From positions 248,001 to 312,000 of the forward strand of contig NZ_JALEBG010000002.1 in the NCBI RefSeq assembly GCF_022758235.1: a stretch of DNA of 64,000 bases, given 5' to 3'. The notes under the pieces are model-generated. The model searched no databases. It was given only the letters and a program-made list of their open reading frames with translations, and was not told the origin of the DNA. The stretch comes from Pontibacter liquoris. GTDB lineage: Bacteria; Bacteroidota; Bacteroidia; Cytophagales; Hymenobacteraceae. Of this stretch, positions 33,027 through 39,209 are shown piece by piece (position 1 is the stretch's first letter; each line of letters opens with the position of its first letter). Position numbers and translations under genes: made by a program.

Positions 33027-33065
33027 TAAAACTATGGAAACATTTTTCATTTCAAAAGTTTCCAT
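33027..33065 (-). promoter_or_regulatory. Promoter and operator of the tetR-efflux operon
   Basis: ATGGAAAC (33034-33041) and GTTTCCAT (33058-33065) form an 8-bp perfect inverted repeat with a 16-base spacer. On the minus strand a TTTG (33056-33053) lies inside the spacer and TAGTTTTA (33034-33027), one mismatch from TAnnTTTG, starts at the inner edge of one arm. A repressor bound here would block RNA polymerase. The repressor gene starts 16 bases further on. Confidence 0.6.
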
Positions 33066-33240
33066 CAACTGTATTCCCTAAACAATGGTCAAGCGCAGAA
33101 GTTTGCCCGTGAACAAACATATCAACGTCATGAAAACCCACTATTTGTTTTATACTTACTAAAAAACAGGCACATACCTTACCGGCCTGTGCTAGCTACC
33201 TATACTTCTCTAACTCTGCCTGGCTGCCGTTATACTTGCT

Positions 33241-33981
33241 CTAGATGCCCAGCACGGCTTTAAGCTTCGTGTAGCCGCTCCTGCTCAGGGGCACCCGCAG
33301 GCCGTTCTTCAGCAGGGCCACATGGCTGTCTTTTTCAAAGGGTTCTATTCGGGTGAGTTGCGAAAGGGGGATCATGTAGGAGCGGTGCACGCGCACAAAC
33401 TGGGCCCGGGGCAGGGTGCTTTCGTAATAGCCCATGGTTTTCTTTTTAAGGAAACACCCGCCGGCGGTATGGACCTTCACATAGTCATCGTACGCTTCCA
33501 GGTACAGCACTTCGCTTACAGGTATAATGCGGATGTCGTTGCCGGCTTTTACCACTATGCGCGCCTGTTCTTCGGGTTGCGGTATGGTAGCTTCCACGGA
33601 GAGCGGGCTGCTAGCAGCTGCAGTGTTGCCCCGTTGTGCCAGCCACTTTTTAACGGCGGCATCAAAGCGCTCCTGGCTAAAAGGCTTGAGCAGGTAATCC
33701 ACGGCATTGGCCTCAAACGCCTTGATGGCATGCGCATCAAAGGCGGTGGTAAAAATAACGCCCGGGGCAGGGTCTACCAGCTCCAGCATCTCGAAGCCGC
33801 TGATCTTGGGCATCTGGATGTCGAGGAAGATCAGGTCGGGCTGGTGCTGCATGATGGCTTTTACGCCCTCAAAGCCGTCGTTGCATTCCTGCATTACCTT
33901 CATGTCCGGGTAGCGTTGCAGATACTCCAGCACCAGGCTTCTGGCCAGCGGTTCGTCGTCTATAATCAGGCATTTGATCAT
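33241..33981 (-). CDS. LytTR-family response regulator
   Basis: 246 residues. Receiver domain with acidic pocket DDE (8-10), phospho-acceptor Asp54 in FLDIQMPKISG, and KPF near residue 108. A LytTR DNA-binding domain fills the C-terminal third (VLYLEAYDDYVKVHTAGG, VRVHRSYMIPL). These regulators bind paired 9-bp direct repeats. Four bases of its start overlap the kinase gene, so they are coupled; target genes are not marked here. Confidence 0.95.
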   Translation of the reverse strand: MIKCLIIDDEPLARSLVLEYLQRYPDMKVMQECNDGFEGVKAIMQHQPDLIFLDIQMPKISGFEMLELVDPAPGVIFTTAFDAHAIKAFEANAVDYLLKPFSQERFDAAVKKWLAQRGNTAAASSPLSVEATIPQPEEQARIVVKAGNDIRIIPVSEVLYLEAYDDYVKVHTAGGCFLKKKTMGYYESTLPRAQFVRVHRSYMIPLSQLTRIEPFEKDSHVALLKNGLRVPLSRSGYTKLKAVLGI

Positions 33982-35003
33982 GCGCTTTGCGGGATTTTGA
34001 TATGGGTTATAAATGTATGGTCCTGTTGCTCGGTGGTGAGCAGGTCCTGGCGGGCATACAACAGGTATAACCGCCGCCGGATAGAGTCCAGGCCAAAGCC
34101 GGTACCCTGCTGGGGCTGCAGCGAACCTGCGTCGTAAGGGTTCTCAATGCGGATGAGCAGGGTATTGTCTGCCGTGCTGGCGCTGAGTTTTATCATGGTG
34201 TCGCCTACCGTGTCGTAGAGGCCGAACTTAATAGCATTTTCCATGACCGGCTGCAACAGCAGGGCCGGCAGGCGCATGGCCATACTTGGTTCCTGTGCGG
34301 CTATCTCGGTCTGGAGGCGGTGGCCGAAGCGTACTTTTTCTATCTCGAGGTAAAGCTGCAGGTGGTGCAGTTCATCGGCCAGCGGCACCTGCTGCTGGCT
34401 ATCTTTGCGCAGCGTGCCCCGCAAAAAATCGGCCAGCTGCTGGATCATTTTACGAGCCTGCTCGGGCCGGCTGCCCGCCAGCGCACTGATGGAGTTGAGG
34501 CTGTTGAAAAGAAAGTGCGGCTGCAGCTGCTGGCGCAGGTTCAGGAGCTCGGCCTCGCGGGCAAGCTTTTCGGTGGCGGCTTTGCGCTCATCGGCCTCCC
34601 GCAGCTCACGGGTATAAAACCAAAGCCAGGTCAGGAGCAGGATCAGCAGGATCATGAGCCAGGCAAAAGCCAGCCGCACCGCCAGCGTCTTGTCTACAAA
34701 CGCCAGGTAGGCTGCCTCTCCTTCAAACAACTTACCAGCCAGCCAGTAAAAGAGCGCTATACTTATGCCGGCCAGCCCCAGGCTCCAGCCCAGCAGAAAA
34801 ACGCCCTGCCGTATACTTGGCTGGTAATACCGTAGGCCCGTTCCCATGGCGTAGCTTCCGGCTGCCAGCAGCAGGTTGGTAAGCAGGGCATCGGTAGCGG
34901 CGTTGGTTGCCCCGAAACCCGTAGGCAGCAGCACCAGCGTTTGCACCACCGCCCACAGCAGCGCCCAGCCCAGGTAAATCAGGATCAAACGGAATGGAGA
35001 CAT
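33978..35003 (-). CDS. LytS-type sensor histidine kinase (His_kinase family)
   Basis: 341 residues. Four hydrophobic segments (about 5-28, 42-58, 66-90, 107-130) then the kinase part with LRQQLQPHFLFNSLN (156-170) carrying the phospho-accepting His163, and a C-terminal HATPase region (NAIKFG, GTGFGLDSIRRRL). No extra sensor domain is seen, so sensing is by the membrane segments. It is encoded between a LiaF-like membrane protein and the LytTR regulator, a trio that resembles the cell-envelope stress circuit LiaFSR of Firmicutes, with a different kinase class. Confidence 0.93.
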   Translation of the reverse strand: MSPFRLILIYLGWALLWAVVQTLVLLPTGFGATNAATDALLTNLLLAAGSYAMGTGLRYYQPSIRQGVFLLGWSLGLAGISIALFYWLAGKLFEGEAAYLAFVDKTLAVRLAFAWLMILLILLLTWLWFYTRELREADERKAATEKLAREAELLNLRQQLQPHFLFNSLNSISALAGSRPEQARKMIQQLADFLRGTLRKDSQQQVPLADELHHLQLYLEIEKVRFGHRLQTEIAAQEPSMAMRLPALLLQPVMENAIKFGLYDTVGDTMIKLSASTADNTLLIRIENPYDAGSLQPQQGTGFGLDSIRRRLYLLYARQDLLTTEQQDHTFITHIKIPQSA

Positions 35004-35139
35004 GCAGGCTATACTTGTAGGAAACGGACAAAAAGAAAGTATACTTTACTTAACACCTGGGGCAGCAGTAGCAGCATTGCAGGCACAGGATCTTTTATAC
35101 TTGCACATAGCATCTTTCCTGTGTCCTGCTGCCTGTTGC

Positions 35140-35979
35140 TCAGTAGCTCTTGATGTTCAGGCCGCCAAAAAGGGTCGTACCTTTCAGAATGAGCACTTTG
35201 TTGGGATCGTAGCCATGCGGCAGGGCCGGGCGGTTATCGTCTATCCCTCCCAAAATGGCCACCATTTCCGATTTTATCTGCCAGTGCGGCGGCACGATCA
35301 GGCTGGTGCCCCCGAAGATCTGGGTGGTATCCAGCACCACCGGGTATTGCATGTCGGCCTGCATCAGGTTCAGCTCGGTGCCCCCGAATACGCTCACCAC
35401 CTCGCCGCCTTTAAAGTTCTTGGTAATGATATTTTTCTTCACCCCGCCAAAAATAGCCGTGGTGCGCACGTAGTCTTCCACAGAAGGAACGGGCTCCGAA
35501 GCCCCTGCATCAGGAGCGGTATACGTGCCGCTATAGTTGGTGTAATCGCCCGCCGGGGCAGCACCAGTAGCTACGTCGGGATAGTAGCCGGTGGTGTCAC
35601 TTCCGGATGGCCCGGTTCCCGGAGGGTTACCCCAGGTATGTCGTCTTTTAGGACGCGCCATCAGCCACACCCCCAGGCCGATGATGAGGATAGGCCAGAA
35701 AAAATGCCGCATACTAAAATGAACAAAGAAGAAATCATCCAGCAGGAAAACGGTGCCGATCACGATGAGCACCAGCCAGCCCGGCCGCTGAAACGAATGC
35801 CGGAAACCCATGAACAGGCCCAGCACGATCAGCAGCATCTGCCAGGAAAATACCCAGCGCGGGAAAAAGAACACATTCATTTTGGCAGCCAGCAGCAATA
35901 CACCGATCACTACCAGCACCAGGCCACCGCCTACTTTGCCTGACTGCCTTTCCGACGGGTTAAAGTCTTTATTTCTCAT
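35140..35979 (-). CDS. LiaF-like membrane protein
   Basis: 279 residues. N-terminal DUF5668/LiaI-like region has four membrane helices with short turns (about 18-110). A Gly/Pro/Thr-rich linker of 60 residues leads to a C-terminal beta-rich LiaF domain (about 190-279) with repeats TAIFGGVKKNI, VVSVFGGTELNL, TTQIFGGTSLIV, MVAILGGIDDN. In Firmicutes LiaF restrains the LiaS kinase until envelope damage. Here it precedes the LytS/LytTR pair after a 136-base gap, and the same restraint role is plausible. Confidence 0.82.
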   Translation of the reverse strand: MRNKDFNPSERQSGKVGGGLVLVVIGVLLLAAKMNVFFFPRWVFSWQMLLIVLGLFMGFRHSFQRPGWLVLIVIGTVFLLDDFFFVHFSMRHFFWPILIIGLGVWLMARPKRRHTWGNPPGTGPSGSDTTGYYPDVATGAAPAGDYTNYSGTYTAPDAGASEPVPSVEDYVRTTAIFGGVKKNIITKNFKGGEVVSVFGGTELNLMQADMQYPVVLDTTQIFGGTSLIVPPHWQIKSEMVAILGGIDDNRPALPHGYDPNKVLILKGTTLFGGLNIKSY

Positions 35980-36006
35980 GACTTGTCATAGTTTAAATTT
36001 CTGATT

Positions 36007-36037
36007 CAAAAGTATGGCAGCAGATAGCGCAGCACAA
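36007..36037 (-). promoter_or_regulatory. Promoter of the liaF-kinase-regulator operon
   Basis: On the minus strand TACTTTTG at 36014-36007 fits TAnnTTTG, with a TTG at 36037-36035 (20-base spacer). The leader to the ATG at 35979 is about 27 bases. Only the -7 box is strong. Confidence 0.4.
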
Positions 36038-36322
36038 CGACAAATAGGCTTGCCGGGGCAAAAAGTCGGTAAGTGGCCGGTCTGCGTCGGTAAACTGCCG
36101 GCGAACTTGGCAGGCCCGGCATTCGCCGCCCGCTGCGCGTATACTTGCAGGAGGGCAGCAGCCGTTTGCTAACGTAAAGGTGCTGAATAACCTGGCGCCT
36201 TAAAATTATTTTGGAGCAACCCGCTCTTTTAGCCGCCCAACGGGCGCCTGGCAGCTACAAACCGGAAAACAGCTATTGCAGAAACACGCCCGGCAAGCAT
36301 GAAGTTAAAAGCAGCAAATTAT

Positions 36323-36330
36323 TATCTTTG
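36323..36330 (+). promoter_or_regulatory. -7 box of pheS directly before the start codon
   Basis: TATCTTTG is an exact TAnnTTTG match and ends only three bases before the first ATG (36334). If it is used, the mRNA would start at or next to the ATG, giving a leaderless message. No clear -33 TTTG was found. Confidence 0.5.
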
Positions 36331-36333
36331 CAT

Positions 36334-37365
36334 ATGATGGTGGAGAAGATACAACAAGTAGCACAAGAGCTGGAGGCCGCAGCGCTGAACAATGCCTCCG
36401 AACTGGAGCAGTTCCGCATTGCCTACATGGGCCGCAAAGGCCGCATTGCCGACCTGTTTGATAACCTGAAGCAGGTGGCGCCGGAGCAGCGCCGCCAGGT
36501 GGGCCAGGAACTCAACAGCCTGAAGAACCGCGCCCAGGAACGTTTTGACCAGGCGCAGGAGCAACTGGCCAGCGCCGCAGCCGGCAACGCCGGCGAGCAG
36601 GCATTTGACTTTAGCCTGCCCCCTGTGCCCAACACGCTGGGCACCCGTCACCCGCTCTCACTGGTGCGCCGCGAGATCGTGCGCATTTTTGAGCGCATTG
36701 GCTTTAACGTGTCCGAAGGACCGGAGATGGAGGACGACTGGCATAACTTCTCGGCCCTGAACTTCCCGGAAAACCACCCGGCACGCGAAATGCAGGACAC
36801 CTTTTTCCTGAGCGCCGACCGCCAGCAGTTGCTGCGCACCCATACGTCTACCGTGCAGGTGCGCCTGATGGAAACACAAAAGCCGCCGCTGCGCAGCATT
36901 ATGCCGGGCCGCGTGTACCGCAACGAAGCTATTTCGGCGCGGGCACACATGGTGTTCCACCAGGTAGAGGGCTTGTATGTAGATAAAAACGTGAGCTTTG
37001 CCGATCTGAAGCAGACGCTGTATTACTTTGCCAAAGAGATGTTCGGGCAGGACACGCAGGTGCGCTTCCGTCCGTCTTTTTTCCCGTTCACCGAGCCTAG
37101 CGCGGAGATCGACATCACCTGCCTCATCTGCAAAGGCGAGGGGTGCAACATCTGCAAACATACCGGTTGGGTAGAGATTGGCGGCTCAGGCATGGTAGAC
37201 CCGGCCGTGCTGGAAAGCAGCGGCATCGATCCGCAGGAATACTCGGGTTTTGCTTTTGGCATGGGCATTGAGCGCATTACGATGCTCAAATACCAGATAA
37301 AGGACCTGCGCCTGTTCACCGAGAACGACGTGCGGTTCCTGCGCCAGTTTGAAGGCGTTATTTAA
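36334..37365 (+). CDS. pheS: Phenylalanine-tRNA ligase alpha subunit
   Basis: 343 residues from ATG 36334 (MMVEKIQQVAQELE); the next codon is also ATG. It is the class II synthetase subunit that, as an alpha2-beta2 enzyme, charges tRNA-Phe. Features: N-terminal coiled coil (1-85), motif 2-like REMQDTFF and MPGRVYRNEAISARAHMVFHQVEG, the Cys-rich ITCLICKGEGCNICKHTGW, and motif 3 GFAFGMGIERI. An in-frame extension to 36211 has no similarity to PheS and lacks a promoter, so it is not used. The pheT gene is not adjacent. Confidence 0.97.
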   Translation: MMVEKIQQVAQELEAAALNNASELEQFRIAYMGRKGRIADLFDNLKQVAPEQRRQVGQELNSLKNRAQERFDQAQEQLASAAAGNAGEQAFDFSLPPVPNTLGTRHPLSLVRREIVRIFERIGFNVSEGPEMEDDWHNFSALNFPENHPAREMQDTFFLSADRQQLLRTHTSTVQVRLMETQKPPLRSIMPGRVYRNEAISARAHMVFHQVEGLYVDKNVSFADLKQTLYYFAKEMFGQDTQVRFRPSFFPFTEPSAEIDITCLICKGEGCNICKHTGWVEIGGSGMVDPAVLESSGIDPQEYSGFAFGMGIERITMLKYQIKDLRLFTENDVRFLRQFEGVI

Positions 37366-37483
37366 TTGTTGGATTGCTGCATTGTTTAATTGTTGGGCTT
37401 CGCTGGTAGTTAATTCTTCAAGTATAGCCAAGCTTTACATCAATCCAGCCATTTAACCATTTAACAATGTAACCATTCACCAG

Positions 37484-38341
37484 ATGACCCTGGAGGAGAT
37501 AAAAACGATCGGCGTAGTGGGTGCTGGCACCATGGGGCAGGGCATTGCGCAGATCTGTGCGCTGGCCGGCTACAAAACCATCCTGTTCGACATCAATGCC
37601 CAGGTGCTGGAAAAGGCGCAGCAGACGACTACTGAGAACCTGGCTAAAGGCATTGCACGCGGCAAACTCACGGAAGCCGACAAGCAAACGACTCTCGGCA
37701 ACCTTTCTTTTACAGGCGATACGCTGCAGTTAAGCTGCGATGTGATCATCGAAGCGGTGGTGGAACGGCTGGAGGTAAAGCAAAGCATTTTTAAGGAGCT
37801 GGCCGCCATCAACAGTCCGCAAACCATACTTGCCTCTAACACGTCCTCTATCCCAATCACGCGTATTGCCGGCGCCGTGCCGCACCCCGAGCGCGTGGTG
37901 GGCATGCACTTTTTTAACCCCGCTCCCATCATGAAACTGGTGGAGGTGATCTCCGGCGCTGCTACCTCGCCGCAAGTAAAAAATACCATACAGCAACTGG
38001 CCCGGAAGCTGGGCAAAACGCCTGTTATGGCCAAAGACTCGCCAGGTTTTATCGTGAACCGCGTAGCCCGTCATTATTATGTGGAAGCCCTGAAGCTGCT
38101 GGAAGAAGGCGTAGCTGATGTGGCAACCATCGACAAGCTGCTGCAAGCGAGCGGCTTTAAAATGGGCCCTTTTGAGTTGATGGACCTGATTGGGGTGGAT
38201 ACAAACTATTCTGTGACGACTGCCATGTTCGAGGCCTTCCATTACGATCCGAAGTTCCGGCCAAGCCGCATTCAACAGCAGAAAGTGGATGCTGGCCATC
38301 ATGGTCGCAAGTCAGGCAAAGGCTTTTATAATTATGAGTAA
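37484..38341 (+). CDS. 3-hydroxyacyl-CoA (3-hydroxybutyryl-CoA) dehydrogenase
   Basis: 285 residues, normal for the monofunctional enzyme. NAD-binding GAGTMGQG (13-20), NTSSIPITRIA (119-129), and the catalytic His142 in VVGMHFFNPAPIMKLVEV. SPGFIVNRVARHYY and the closing GRKSGKGFYNYE are family marks. It oxidises L-3-hydroxyacyl-CoA to 3-ketoacyl-CoA in fatty acid or butyrate-type metabolism in the cytosol. It is separated from pheS by 118 bases and overlaps the following lipoprotein gene by eight bases. Confidence 0.95.
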   Translation: MTLEEIKTIGVVGAGTMGQGIAQICALAGYKTILFDINAQVLEKAQQTTTENLAKGIARGKLTEADKQTTLGNLSFTGDTLQLSCDVIIEAVVERLEVKQSIFKELAAINSPQTILASNTSSIPITRIAGAVPHPERVVGMHFFNPAPIMKLVEVISGAATSPQVKNTIQQLARKLGKTPVMAKDSPGFIVNRVARHYYVEALKLLEEGVADVATIDKLLQASGFKMGPFELMDLIGVDTNYSVTTAMFEAFHYDPKFRPSRIQQQKVDAGHHGRKSGKGFYNYE

Positions 38342-38753
38342 ACTCTGGATAGCTTTATCACTCCTGCTAGCGCTACTGGCAGGCTGCAAAGACAGCAGCA
38401 GCGGCCCGGCCATACCCACAGTGCCGGTGAGCGTGCAGATCAACGTCGGCAGCCTCCAATACCCGGAACTGCGCCAGGACGGCGGCTATGTGTATCTGCA
38501 GGGCGGTTACAAAGGCATTATACTGATACGCCAAAACGCCAACCTATACCTGGCCTTTGAGCGCGCCTGCCCCTACGACCCAACCAGCACCTGCCCGGGC
38601 ATAGAAGCCGACGCTTCCAATCTGTTTCTGATCGATAAATGCTGCGGCTCCCAGTTCAATTTTCAGGGCAACGTAACAGCCGGCCCGGCAGTATATGGCT
38701 TACGGCAATACCAAACCTCTTTGTCAGGCGCTGTGCTCTATATTTCGAACTAA
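38334..38753 (+). CDS. Rieske-like lipoprotein lacking the canonical histidines
   Basis: 139 residues from ATG 38334, the ATGAGTAA overlap with the dehydrogenase stop. Lipobox LLAGC marks lipidated Cys18. The remainder resembles short Rieske-type lipoproteins of this phylum: FERACPYDP...CPGIEAD and DKCCGSQFNFQGN, but the His residues of CxH / CxxH are absent, so it probably cannot hold a normal 2Fe-2S cluster. The conserved Cys residues may form disulfides. It is presumably anchored to a membrane facing the periplasm. The function is unknown. Its overlap suggests translational coupling only. Confidence 0.65.
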   Translation: MSKLWIALSLLLALLAGCKDSSSGPAIPTVPVSVQINVGSLQYPELRQDGGYVYLQGGYKGIILIRQNANLYLAFERACPYDPTSTCPGIEADASNLFLIDKCCGSQFNFQGNVTAGPAVYGLRQYQTSLSGAVLYISN

Positions 38754-38886
38754 AATTTTAAGATTGATTTACAGTAATTTATACTTACAGCAAAGTTTTT
38801 TTTCAGGGCATACTTGCGTACTATCAAAAACCGCTGTAATATTGCACCATCAATCAGCGGAAAAGCCGCAGTGATACATCCAAAAT

Positions 38887-38960
38887 TCCTCCTTAGCTCA
38901 GTTGGTTAGAGCACATGACTGTTAATCATGGGGTCCCTGGTTCGAGCCCAGGAGGGGGAG
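38887..38960 (+). tRNA. tRNA-Asn (anticodon GUU)
   Basis: Acceptor TCCTCCT/AGGGGGA (one T-G), D arm AGCTC..GAGC, anticodon stem CATGA/TCATG with loop CTGTTAA giving GTT, variable loop, T stem CCTGG/CCAGG with loop TTCGAGC, discriminator G at 38960. No CCA is encoded, unlike the tRNA-Arg in this window. A terminator follows four bases later. Confidence 0.96.
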
Positions 38961-38964
38961 CTTT

Positions 38965-39005
38965 AAAAAAGCCACTTACAGGTAAAACTGCTAAGTGGCT
39001 TTTTT
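38965..39005 (+). terminator. Terminator of tRNA-Asn
   Basis: AAAAAAGCCACTTA (38965-38978) pairs with TAAGTGGCTTTTTT (38992-39005), with a T run. Confidence 0.93.
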
Positions 39006-39071
39006 TATGTACCTACAATTTGCTGACAGCATCGCTGGTGGTAAGGCTTAGGGAATACGTTTATCTGCCCA

Positions 39072-39118
39072 AAACTAAAAAGCAGGAGCGTCTAGGACGC
39101 TCCTGCTTTTTAGTTTTA
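39072..39118 (-). terminator. Terminator at the end of the polysaccharide locus
   Basis: 22-bp perfect stem with a three-base loop TAG: arms 39072-39093 and 39097-39118, with AAAACT/AGTTTT at the base. It lies 91 bases after the last locus gene (minus strand) and can also stop plus-strand transcription. Confidence 0.9.
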
Positions 39119-39209
39119 TTGCCTTCTGGCAAGGCCCCTTACATTTACCTTCACATCACCTGCTCTTTCGATAGCCCTTTCAAGCTTCTTTCATAAGATG
39201 AAGGGCGCT

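Larger units (their letters stand above)
35980..36333. other. Gene-free region between divergent liaF-like and pheS genes
   Basis: 354 bases holding two outward promoters: TACTTTTG (minus, 36014-36007) and TATCTTTG (plus, 36323-36330). Between them is a part rich in G+C with GCCGGTCTGCGTCGGTAAACTGCCGGC-like weak pairings, and a TATACTTG at 36139-36146. An open frame that would extend pheS upstream is not supported. Confidence 0.5.

Noticed and set aside
36211-36333. N-terminal extension of pheS to 36211
   Set aside because: The added 41 residues lack similarity to PheS, and the promoter box lies within the extension, just before the ATG at 36334.
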